Source: Dallia pectoralis (lineage: Eukaryota > Chordata > Actinopteri > Esociformes > Umbridae). Taken from it: a stretch of DNA of 64,000 bases. Below, piece after piece: positions 1-12,100 of this stretch (its first letter is position 1; each line of letters starts with the position of its first letter). The stretch covers positions 13,321,753-13,385,752 of the forward strand of contig CM055748.1 of NCBI GenBank assembly GCA_029465975.1, in the 5' to 3' direction. A model generated the notes under the pieces. That model did not search any database. It was not told where the DNA came from and saw only the letters and a program-made list of their open reading frames with translations. The translations under genes and the position numbers were made by a program.

Positions 1-2620
1 GATGGAGTCCCCTACTGGAGCCCTATATAGGACTCCTTCAGGGTCTCCAAGAAGGCTGAATACTCTGAACTGCTGTTTGGTGCATAAGCACAAACAACAG
101 TCAGAGTTTTCCCCCACCACCCTTAGGCGTAGGGAGGCAAACCTCTCATCCACCGGGGTAAACTCCAACACCGCCGTGCTCAGACGTGGGCTCGTGAGTA
201 TCCCCACACCAGCCCGCCGCCTCACCCTGGGCAACTCCAGAGAAGAACAGAGTCCAACCCCTATCCAGGAGTAAGGTTCCAGAGCCACGGTTGTGCGTAG
301 AGGTAAGTCCCACCAGATCCAACTGGTATCGCTCCACCTCACGCACAAGTTCTGGCTCCTTCCCCCCCAGTGAGGTGACGTTCCACGTCCCCAAAGCAAG
401 CTTCTGCCGCCCGGGTCTGATCCGTCGAGACCCCCCACCTTCACTGCCACCCATATGACAGCGCACCCGACCCTGCGGTTGTTCCTGTGAGTGGTGGGCC
501 CACAGGATGGAGAGGAGAGAGATGCCACGTATCTCGTTCGGGCTGTGCCCGGCCGGGCTCCGTGGCAAACCCGGCCACCAGACGCTCGCTTTCGAGCCCG
601 CCGTCTGGGCCTGGCTCCAGACGAGGGCCCTGGGCTTCCTCCAGGCAGGGTCTCGCTCCTTTTCCCTCTATCTTTCATGGGGTCTTGGTGAACCATTCTT
701 AGTCTGGCCCCTCGCCTGAGACCACTTTGCCTTGGGAAACCCTACCAGGAGCATGAAGCTCCAGACAACCCAGCCCTCAGGTTCATAGGGGCACACAAAC
801 CTCTCCACCACGTTAAGGCAGGGGTGGTAAGTAACGAAGTAAAAATACTTTGTTACTTTACTCAAGTATTTTTTCGGGTATCTGTACTTTACTTGAGTAT
901 TTTTCATTTGCATCTACTTTTACTTTTACTCCACTACAATATTAAAGACAAAATGTACTTTTTACTCCGATACATTTCCCGCTCCAAGTATTATTACACT
1001 GGCTTTCCAAAACAATGACAAACGTGTTTTTCTTAATAAAAAAACAATGCGCGAGGCCGTAGGGCTCCTTTAAAAAAAAACAATGCGCGTGGCCGCGAGC
1101 TCTTTCCCAGCACACGCGCACATAGGCTAGCCTATGCTAGTTGTTGTCAGTCCGTCATTGTGAAGTAGAAGATGTCCTGCGTTGAAACAGGTGAACACGC
1201 AGCTCGCTGCCAGCTCGCGCAGCAATGAGATCCCGACACCGACAGGGATCATCACCCATGGCCATATCTACCGGATATGTTCAAATTCATTGGTCTCAAG
1301 GGAGATTCGTATCTGTTGAGATGTCAACTTTGCCTGCCACGGGTGAATGACATTTCAGCCTTTCAAACTTCACCTTCAAATTTGAAAAAACATATTGAGG
1401 TGAGTTGACGTTATTTTTGTTACTATTGTTTGCCGAGTGATTTGATTTCATATTGAAATGTGCCTTGTACACAGCTAGCCTAGCTAACAATAGTCAATAT
1501 TGATAGCGCGGTAAAGTTAGTTTTACGTTGGACATTCGGTGGATATTCATGTTCACTAGTGAAAATTAACAGTTCAGGAGAGTGACCAGCATCGATTCCT
1601 GATGAGGTTAAGTTTTTTTATTGGAAAATGGTTGGTTCTTCCCTGCATGCTGCCGATCCATCGGTCATGGATGATCCAGTCGGGGGTAGACTTGGAGTCA
1701 AATTTGCCATACTAACGTTAGCTCAGTGTTTCCCAAACTTTTTTCTTTCACTGCACACTGTTTAATGTGAAAACATCTCACTGCACAGCACACCACAATG
1801 ACATTAAACAGGTTACAAAATAACAGCAGATAATATAACCTATTTATACTTTTTGAATGCAGCTATGTTGCCTCTTGCTATAAGCCTATGCAATTTTTTA
1901 TTAGAAATAATGACATGAAAACATTATTTAAAGAAATGGTAAGCCTACAATTTCAGAAATTTAAATTATAAAAAGTGAATGTGGATTTTTCCTGTGCCAC
2001 ACATGGGCAGCTCTTACATCATGTGAGGCCAGCACACCCTTTGCTAACTTAGCTATCTATCACTGCATTGATAACTTGATAACAATTGTTTCAATAAAGC
2101 TGGCAAGCCAAATGTAAGCTACTGTATATGGTTGTTTATAACAGTTTTATACTTGGGGAAATGCACATAATTCATTCTTTCTATCTATCTTGCAGAGATA
2201 AGCCGAAGAAAGACATTAATACAGGTTTGAAACAACTTGAGGGTGAGTAAATGATGACACAATTTTCATTTTTGGGTGAACTATCCTTTTAAGGTGCTTC
2301 ATTGATAGGAAATCTGATCTTAATCTTAATTGCAGTATATAATGTTATAATTTGTTCAATAAAAACATTGGATATCACCCGAAAACAATTGCTTTGATTA
2401 ATTATTGATATTTACAGTTAATTTGAATATTTACTTTTACTTCCAGTACTTAAGTACTTTTTAAATCGGATACTTTTGTACTTTTACTCAAGTGATATTT
2501 TAATGGAGGACTTTCTACTTGTACTGGAGTAATAGTGTATTTAAGTACAAATACTTTTACTTGAGTATAACTTCTGAGTACTTTTACCACCTCTGCGTTA
2601 AGGTGATGATTCCCGGGAGG
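1..2620 (-). mobile_element. RTE-type LINE, 5' part, antisense, split by a hAT insertion
   Basis: Non-LTR retrotransposon remnant read on the minus strand. Bases 568 to 146 give a 140-residue open frame that includes LALGTWNVTSLGGKE and VERYQLDLVGLTSTHNRG, the N-terminal part of an APE-type endonuclease. The same sequence occurs in + orientation at 26778-27620, so the two copies belong to one family. The 5' end lies near 2620, and both copies start at the same point, close to the motif CCGGGAATCATCACC, which suggests this is the true family 5' end. The copy is cut by the window edge at base 1 and by a hAT element at 819-2595. RTE assignment (Rex3-like) rests on protein resemblance from memory. 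Confidence 0.85.
819..2595 (+). mobile_element. hAT-superfamily transposon, internally deleted, with BED-type zinc-finger exon
   Basis: The ends are inverted repeats, CAGGGGTGGTAA on the left and TTACCACCTCTG on the right. They are flanked by a perfect 8-bp target duplication CGTTAAGG (811-818 and 2596-2603), diagnostic of hAT. The intact RTE copy at 26.8 kb reads straight through CACCTTAACGTGGTGG, which gives the empty site. About 1250-1399 on + is open and encodes HPWPYLPDMFKFIGLKG followed by a C-x2-C cluster (RCQLCLP) and NLKKHIE, typical of the BED zinc-finger exon of hAT transposases. It ends at a GAG/GTGAGT donor. The catalytic RNase-H-like domain is absent, so the copy is non-autonomous. 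Terminal regions rich in ACTTGAGTA-like motifs are common in teleost hATs. A piece at about 2242-2293 resembles another common fish repeat end. Confidence 0.92.
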
Positions 2621-2635
2621 TGTGTCATAGGTCAT

Positions 2636-2920
2636 TCCAGATCATATTCTTATAGAGCGTGTTCAGTGTCATAGGTCATTCCAGATCATACTCTTTTATA
2701 GCGTGTTCAGTATGATAGCTCATTCCAGATCATACTCTTATAGAGCGTGTTCAGTGTGATAGATCATTCCAGATCATACTCTTATATAGCGTGTTCAGTG
2801 TGATAGGTCATTCCAGATCATACTCTTATATAGCGTGTTCAGTGTGATAGGTCATTCCAGATCATACTCTTATATAGCGTGTTCAGTGTGATAGATCATT
2901 CCAGATCATACAGATCGTCA
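2636..2920. repeat. 44-bp tandem repeat, about 6 copies
   Basis: The unit contains GTGTTCAGTGTGATAGGTCA and ATTCCAGATCATACTC. It stops about 30 bases before the splice acceptor of the first trpc4 exon in the window. Confidence 0.95.
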
Positions 2921-2951
2921 TGGTTACAGGACTATCTTCCTTTAACCCCAG

Positions 2952-3128
2952 GTCCACTGTAACTGCTTAGAGTGTGTGTCCAGCTCCGATGTGGACAGCC
3001 TTCGTCACTCCCGGTCTCGTCTCAACATCTATAAGGCCCTGGCCAGCCCGTCACTCATCGCCATGTCCAGTGAGGACCCTTTCCTCACAGCCTTCCAGCT
3101 GTCCTGGGAACTACAGGAACTAAGCAAG
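2952..3128 (+). CDS. trpc4: trpc4 exon a (fragment residues 1-59)
   Basis: Acceptor AACCCCAG, donor AAG/GTGGGG, phase 0 at both ends. Encodes VHCNCLECVSSSDVDSLRHS and then LASPSLIAMSSEDPFLTAF, a highly conserved TRPC linker-helix stretch with a Cys-rich zinc-site-like start. Confidence 0.96.
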
Positions 3129-6100
3129 GTGGGGCTGTGTGATTCGTTATTGGGTTGATTGTCTTCTGTGTCTATGTGGTTACAGGTGTGTTTTTGTTGG
3201 TGTCATTTGAAGCCCAGGATTCAATTTAATTATTGTGGAGAGATTCTTGCTTTAAGTTTTCATTTATTCTGGCAGTACTTTATACATATTATCGCAATTG
3301 TACTAAAACACCAATAAAACACAAATCTTCAATTAAATCAAATATAAATATGTTTTCATGAGAATTTATAAATACTAAAAGTGTCACGAGTCTATTGCAG
3401 TAAATGAATGAGGTTCTATAATGTTTACACAATAAGAGATCCTGATCAACCTGTCTTATCTCTACCACAACACATGACGATGCAATTACTGAAAAACATG
3501 ACGTTGTCTGCCACTAATTAAAAACCAATCATGTTGCAACATTACTAATGTAAATTATGAAATGTATCCGTCCAATGTCAATGGTCAATATGATAAAGCA
3601 ATACAGCAGCTTTCAAATGAAACGTCTTTCTCTCACTCTTAACACATTGAAAGATATGTCTTTGTTATTTATAAGATAAACAGATCTCGACTACTTTGAG
3701 AAACCAAAACATAACAAAGCTGACATCCCCATTTGTATCACTAGTAACTGTAAGTGTTCTTGAGAGTTTCAGGTGGAGAATGAGTTTAAATCGGAGTATG
3801 CAGAGTTGTCCCAGCAGTGCAAACAGTTTGCCAAGGACCTACTGGACCAAACCAGGAGTTCCAGAGAACTTGAGATCATCTTGAACTACAGAGATGACAT
3901 GAACCCTTTAATGGACGACAGCACCCACGACCTGGCCAGACTCAAACTGGCTATGAAATACAGGCAGAAGGAGGTAGGCTCTATAGCATGTTTAGTGCTT
4001 GAAATCCCCCAGGGAGGTTGTCGAGTATTGTGAGATTGTGAACATTGTATTATACTGACACAGAGTTAAAAGTGTATTTTTATGAGGTAATTGTCAAATA
4101 ATCAGGATACATAATAAACAGACTAAAATAGAATTACAGAACAGGCTTATGTGCCAGGAACCCTCACACTATTTATAGTGCCTTCAAAAAAGTAGACAGA
4201 GTCCAGGCCTTGTGTTCTATATCCAACAACCTTAACTCTATGTCTACTGTCTAGTCCTTGATGTGAATGTAATGAAGAATGATGTCGTTTCCAGACAGAC
4301 ACATCTTTATAAATGTACTATTCTGTGTCTGAGTATCATAGGGCTGAGACTATCTGTAGTGAACACCAGTAATAATGTATCATAGGGCTGAGACTATCTG
4401 TAGTGAACACCAGTAATAATGTATCATAGGGCTGAGACTATCTGTAGTGAACACCAGTAATAATGTATCATAGGGCTGAGACTATCTGTAGTGAACACCA
4501 GTAATAATGTATCATAGGGCTGAGACTATCTGTAGTGAACACCAGTAATAATGTAGGGCTGAGACTATAGTGAACACCAGTAATAATGCTGCTGAGACTA
4601 TCTGTAGTGAACACCAGTAATAATGTATCATAGGGCTGAGACTATCTGTAGTGAACACCAGTAATAATGTATCATAGGGCTGAGACTATCTGTAGTGAAC
4701 ACCAGTAATAATGTATCATAGGGCTGAGACTATCTGTAGTGAACACCAGTAATAATGTATCATAGGGCTGAGACTATCTGTAGTGAACACCAGTAATAAT
4801 GTATCATAGGGCTGAGACTATCTGTAGTGAACACCAGTAATAATGTATCATAGGGCTGAGACTATCTGTAGTGAACACCAGTAATAATGTATCATAGGGC
4901 TGAGACTATCTGTAGTGAACACCAGTAATAATGTATCATAGGGCTGAGACTATCTGTAGTGAACACCAGTAATAATGTATCATAGGGCTGAGACTATCTG
5001 TAGTGAACACCAGTAATAATGTATCATAGGGCTGAGACTATCTGTAGTGAACACCAGTAATAATGTATCATAGGGCTGAGACTATCTGTAGTGAACACCA
5101 GTAATAATGTATCATAGGGCTGAGACTATCTGTAGTGAACACCAGTAATAATGTATCATAGGGCTGAGACTATCTGTAGTGAACACCAGTAATAATGTAT
5201 CATAGGGCTGAGACTATCTGTAGTGAACACCAGTAATAATGTATCATAGGGCTGAGACTATCTGTAGTGAACACCAGTAATAATGTATCATAGGGCTGAG
5301 ACTATCTGTAGTGAACACCAGTAATAATGTATCATAGGGCTGAGACTATCTGTAGTGAACACCAGTAATAATGTATCATAGGGCTGAGACTATCTGTAGT
5401 GAACACCAGTAATAATGTATCATAGGGCTGAGACTATCTGTAGTGAACACCAGTAATAATGTATCATAGGGCTGAGACTATCTGTAGTGAACACCAGTAA
5501 TAATGTATCATAGGGCTGAGACTATCTGTAGTGAACACCAGTAATAATGTATCATAGGGCTGAGACTATCTGTAGTGAACACCAGTAATAATGTATCATA
5601 GGGCTGAGACTATCTGTAGTGAACACCAGTAATAATGTATCATAGGGCTGAGACTATCTGTAGTGAACACCAGTAATAATGTATCATAGGGCTGAGACTA
5701 TCTGTAGTGAACACCAGTAATAATGTATCATAGTGCTGAGACTATCTGTAGTGAACACCAGTAATAATGTATCATAGTGCTGAGACTATCTGTAGTGAAC
5801 ACCAGTAATAATGTATCATAGGGCTGAGACTATCTGTAGTGAACACCAGTAATAATGTATCATAGGGCTGAGACTATCTGTAGTGAACACCAGTAATAAC
5901 AACACATAATAATGTCCACCGTAATGCAGCTGTCAGTTAAAAACTGAACATTATCCACAACAAATCGGCTTTCATCTGTATTGTATGAGTTAACCAGATA
6001 AGTATTTGTTGTATTGCAGGACCTGATCATAACTAATTTAAGGGCACTTTCATGCCTTATTGGGAAGGACACTGCTGAAAGAACACATTTTGTTGGAGAA

Positions 6101-9100
6101 GTGCTTATGTCAGAGGACTGGGCTAGCCCAGATGTGGGAACCTGTTTGATTCCTAATACATTTGTTGTGAAACCACTTTACAATATTCAACTTCATCTCT
6201 CTGTTCCTCTCAACTACTTTTCAGTCTTTACTCATTTCTTTAAATAAACGTAGGCCAATCTCCACCATCTCCCAGACCTTCTATCCAACCCAGGGCAAGT
6301 TTATTTAACACAGGGCAAATCAAAGTGCTCAACATTCAAATAAATACTATATCATAGAATCAATAGCAATACATTTAACCTTAAAGACAAAGATTCTGGC
6401 AGATTGCTCCAACTCTGCACAGCATGATCAATGAACACTGCCTCAACAGCCCTTACTCCTCTAACTGTTAGTGGACCAGACCCTGATGACCTGAGGGGTC
6501 TATGGGTTTATACTGAGAGATATCTGCAATGTGACTTGGCCCAAACACCATTACATGTGCTACTGAAAAATGAAACAACCAACTGAAGGAAAAAAAAGAC
6601 AGAAGTACAAGGAAACCTCAAACCAGAGATATCTTAAGACCTCTTAAGTCAAGCACGTGTGGTACTATTCACATGTGTCTGCATATCTGTATGACATTGG
6701 TTGCTGACACAGTTACTGTAGAGGTATAGTACAGTTGTCAAATGGATAGAAGTAGGTGCTGCATTTGAACTAATATCAGGCACCACACTGAGCTACTTAG
6801 ATAACTGATCAGTTCAGTGATTGACTAAATTCAACACACTTGGTCTTCTGCTGCATCTGTGTAGATTAGATAAGACAATGTTATTATTTTGAAAATATAT
6901 AGTTTTTAGGGTGCCTATTTTATATTATTTCTGTTAAAACAATATTGGGGTTTTTGTCTAGGTGAGGTTTGATAGAATCATCTACTGACTGTCTGCAGTG
7001 CTCTGACTGATGGTTTGATTAATATCATTCTAGCAGAATTACGTAACAAATACACCAAACACATCTCCATAGATTGTGCGGGATGAGGTCATCAGTGAGA
7101 TTTTCAGTCAGAGTGTGAGATCTCAGATGGGTGAAGTGTTGCCGGTTGAAGCAGAGACTGTAATACCGGACTGGTTGGAACTGGAATTTTAAGTTTGAAA
7201 ACTATTTTCTATTTTGGCCATCTGAAATTGGAGAGGGGATCTCGCGGGTAAATAGCAAGTTAATTGCAGTACAGTTTTATTGTTGAACAATATCACATGT
7301 CACACCAATGTAGTGAGACATTGAACAGCCTCTAATTGTTTACCTGAAAACCAGGATACATAAAATCCCCTGTATCGTGGAATTTGATCAGTTGTGTTTT
7401 CCAGTCATGTCATATGGAGGCCCTTTGGCCAAGTACAACGGCCAAATATTGTAAATAGTAAAATGACACGGGACCGACAACTAGACAGAGAGCACAGAGA
7501 AATATGCAAATTAGTAATTCATAGACTTTTTGCACTTTTGCAAAAATAGCTGCTGATTATTTCTGAGCAAAACTACATTCTCTTCTTAAGGCAATACAAC
7601 GACTTGTTCCCAGAGAGCAAGACAACATTTTAGAAGCACACATGTAATCTAGAAAGTCAAAAACGTCCTACAAAAATGGTTCACTTAACCTCCTTCCCTA
7701 TGCCCTGTATCTCTTTTCTCCTTCCGTTCTTTTTTCAACCCCTCACCCCGACCCCTCACCCCGACCCCTGCCCAGTTTGTAGCCCAGCCCAACTGTCAGC
7801 AGCTGCTTGCGTCTCGTTGGTATGATGAGTTTCCGGGGTGGAGACGTCGTCACTGGGCAGTGAAGTTCCTAACCTGTGTCTTCATTGGCCTTCTATTCCC
7901 AGTTTTCTCCCTTTGCTACTTGATTTCTCCTAAGAGCCGCTATGGACTCTTCATCAGGCAAGTTAACCAGAGGTTTACAGAAGCAACCGAACAACTGAAA
8001 TGTGTCCAGTTCAGAAACTCACATATTGGGTGTTCTTTTTTAGGAAGCCCTTCATCAAGTTTATCTGCCACACAGCGTCATATCTCACCTTCCTGTTCCT
8101 TTTGCTGCTGGCCTCCCAGCACATCGTCTCTACAGAACCTAACAGACAAGGACCGGTTCCTACTGTGGTGGAATGGATGATACTGCCCTGGGTACTGGGT
8201 AAGAGAGTGTGTGAGTGTGGGGTTACTGCCCTGGGTACTGGGTAAGAGAGTGTGTGGGTGTGGGGTTACTGCCCTGGGTACTGGGTAAGAGAGTGTGTGG
8301 GTGTGGGGATACTGCCCTGGGTAAGAGAGTGTGTGAGTGTGGGGTTACTGCCCTGGGTAAGAGAGTGTGTGGGTGTGGGGATACTGCCCTGGGTAAGAGA
8401 GTGTGTGAGTGTGGGGTTACTGCCCTGGGTAAGAGAGTGTGTGAGTGTGGGGTTACTGCCCTGGGTAAGAGAGTGTGTGAGTGTGGGGTTACTGCCCTGG
8501 GTAAGAGAGTGTGTGGGTGTGGGGTTACTGCCCTGGGTACTGGGTAAGAGAGTGTGTGGGTGTGGGGATACTGCCCTGGGTAAGGAGTGTGTGGGTGTGG
8601 GGTTACTGCCCTGGGTACTGGGTAAGAGAGTGTGTGGGTGTGGGGTTACTGCCCTGGGTAAGAGAGTGTGTGAGTGTGGGGATACTGCCCTGGGTACTGG
8701 GTAAGAGAGTGTGTGGGTGTGGGGTTACTGCCCTGGGTAAGAGAGTGTGTGGGTGTGGGGATACTGCCCTGGGTAAGAGAGTGTGTGAGTGTGGGGATAC
8801 TGCCCTGGGTAAGAGAGTGTGTGAGTGTGGGGATACTGCCCCTGGGTAAGAGAGTGTGTGGGTGTGGGGTTACTGCCCTGGGTAAGAGAGTGTGTGGGTG
8901 TGGGGTTACTGCCCTGGGTACTGGGTAAGAGAGTGTGTGGGTGTGGGGTTACTGCCCTGGGTACTGGGTAAGAGAGTGTGTGGGTGTGGGGATACTGCCC
9001 TGGGTAAGAGAGTGTGTGGGTGTGGGGTTACTGCCCTGGGTAAGAGAGTGTGTGAGTGTGGGGTTACTGCCCTGGGTAAGAGAGTGTGTGGATGTGGGGA

Positions 9101-12100
9101 TACTGCCCTGGGTACTGGGTAAGAGAGTGTGTGAGTGTGGGGTTACTGCCCTGGGTAAGAGAGTGTGTGAGTGTGGGGATACTGCCCTGGGTACTGGGTA
9201 AGAGAGTGTGTGAGTGTGGGGTTACTGCCCTGGGTAAGAGAGTGTGTGGGTGTGGGGTTACTGCCCTGGGTAAGAGAGTGTGTGGGTGTGGGGTTACTGC
9301 CCTGGGTAAGAGAGTGTGTGAGTGTGGGGATACTGCCCTGGGTACTGGGTAACCCACTATAACCCACCATAATCCACAATAACACACCATAACCTACTTT
9401 AACCCACCAGAACCCCCCAGAACCCATCATGACCCACCATAAATTTCACGTATCCTAGGTGAGGTGTGTAGTCAGAAGGACGGAGTCAGGCAAAGGTTCA
9501 GCTAGCAGGTGGTTAGTTTTACTGTAATAGCAGAGTTTTACCACCACCATGCTCAAGATAAATGTAACAAAGAGCGTGACATAGCGCATATAATAAACAC
9601 TTCACAAAGGAAGGAAGGAAACACAGCTCACAACATGGACATTTAACATATAACAATTCCACACAAAGACATGACAAAACACAGGGAACCTATATACTCT
9701 ACAAATGAGAGAATGGGCACCAGGTGTAAGTGATGACGAGACCAGACAATGATGTAATGGGAGGAACGACGGTGCTAGAAGACCGGTGAGGACGAACGCC
9801 GAATAATAATAATAATATGTTTTATTTATATAGCGCCTTTCCAGGGCTCAAGGACGCTTTACAATTCAGGACATACAACAGTAAGCAATAATAACAAACA
9901 TTACCACCAAAAATACACAGAAGGACAACAACAGTTTAATACAAACTTACAAATAACACTCAGAGAATAAGTGGGTTTTGAGTAAGGATTTGAATTCAGA
10001 TAGAGTACAGACATAGCGGAGTGATTGAGGGTGAGAGTTCCACAGTTTTGGTGCAACAACACTGAAAGATCTAGCCCCCATGGAAGCTAGCCGGTGCTTA
10101 GGGACTACAAGAAGGCTAGAGTCAGAGGATCTTAGTGAGCGTGTCGGTTTGTAGGGATGGATCAGGTTGCTAAGATAGGGGGGAGCTAAACTGTGTAGAG
10201 ATTTAATAGTGAGCAGGAGGATTTTAAATGTAATACGATAGGCCACTGGCAGCCAGTGAAGATCAGACAGAATTGGGGTGATATGAGCAGAACGCTTGGT
10301 GTGAGTAAGTAATCTAGCAGCAGAGTTTTGAATATATTGCAACCTGGAGATGGAGCTGGCAGGAAGACCAATAAAAAGGGCATTGCAGTAATCAAGACGT
10401 GATGTTATAAATGAATGAATTACAGTTTCAGCGTCTTTAGTGTTGAAGCCTTCCATTAGATGGCGGCAGAGCAGCTTTGGAGGAAGCTCTGAAAATAACC
10501 CACCATAACTTACCAACAGGACAGTTCTGAACCTATAGATTGGTTCAAATGACTGGCTAAAAACAACGTATCATATAGTGAGTTAGACACCTTCACATTG
10601 TTCACTTCATGTTTCATTACAGCATTATTCTAAAACAAATGAAACGTTTTTTTCCCATTTCACTTTACCCAGAATACCCCACATTTACCAAGAAAAAAGG
10701 TTAGGGTTGTTGTCCGTTTGGAAGGTAAAGCTTCAGGTCTTAGCTCCTATGCGCTCTGGAGCGGATTTTCATCTAGAATCTGTCTGCTGCTCTGTTACTT
10801 TGTTCCTGATTAGTCTTCCTCTCCTGGCCATTGAAAAGCAGCCCCATAGCTTAATACTGCCACTACCATGCATCCCCATGCACCACTCTAGTAATGGTGT
10901 TGGCGAGATGGTGAGCAGTGCCTTCAGACGGGACGCTTGTTTCTAAAGGTGTCTTTTACTGCCTTTTATCAAACTCCATGCATGCTGCCATGTGCGCTTT
11001 AGTGAAGAGTGGCATCTGTTTGGCTACCCTACCATAAAGGCCTGATGGGTGGCATGCTTCAGAGATGGTTGTCCTTCTAGAAAGACATATCTCCACACAT
11101 ATCTCCACACAGGAATTCTGGATCTCTGTCGGAGAGACCAAAGAACCCAACCAAAAACTGCTCCCTGACCACGACCCTTCTCACCTAATTGCTCAGTTTG
11201 TTGATCCAACTTTCATTTAAGAATGGAAACCACTGGCAATTTTGGGGAGTTTTACCCATATCTCTGCCTCAACCAAATACTATCTCTGAGCTCTATGGAC
11301 TTTTTCTTCTACATCATGGCTTGGCATCTTGGTTCTGACATTCACATTAGATTCACAGTGGATTGGGAAGGTACCACTGTATATACATACAGGTTCATAT
11401 GTTATTTGTGACCAATAGACAACTCTGTCTGATCTAATAAAAATAGAAGTAGAAAACAATAAACCAGCCCCTCTGGTAAGCATTATGCACTTCTTACTGT
11501 CTTTAGTGCTTCAACTCACAAAGGCTTCCTATTCTTTATATAATGTCCATATATTTGCTTGTTGGTGGTCCCTCTAGGCTTTATTTGGACAGAGATCAAA
11601 CAGATGTGGAATGGAGGTTTCCAGGACTATATCCACGACTGGTGGAACCTTATGGACTTTGTTATGAACTCTCTGTACCTGACCACCATCTCGCTGAAGA
11701 TCGTTGCTCATGTAAAGGTATGGTGGTTTGATGCTTTATCTGTATCCCAAATATCACCCCACAGGGCAATAGACACAATTACAACACTAAAGTTCCATTT
11801 CAGACATTGCTTTTTACTGAGGGTATACAGTTGACATGTTTTGTCACTGTCTGTCGGTTCTTCCCTTTCTCTTTTAGTACAGTGGGTTCCTGGCAAGAGA
11901 CAAATGGGAGATGTGGCATCCTACCTTAGTTGCAGAGGCTATGTTTGCTATCGCTAACATCTTCAGCTCCCTACGTCTTATCTCTCTGTTCACAGCTAAC
12001 TCACACCTGGGGCCTCTACAGGTGAGTCTGTTACCTGGTCACTATGTAGAGGAGGCAGTCTGTTACCTGGTCACTATGTAGAGGAGGGAGTCTGTTACCT

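Noticed and set aside
8182..9352. CRISPR-like regular repeats
   Set aside because: Units are contiguous with no unique spacers; eukaryotic minisatellite.
8215..9390. Many overlapping cysteine-rich open frames (GKRVCGCG repeats)
   Set aside because: Periodicity effect of the 36/43-bp minisatellite, present in several frames at once.
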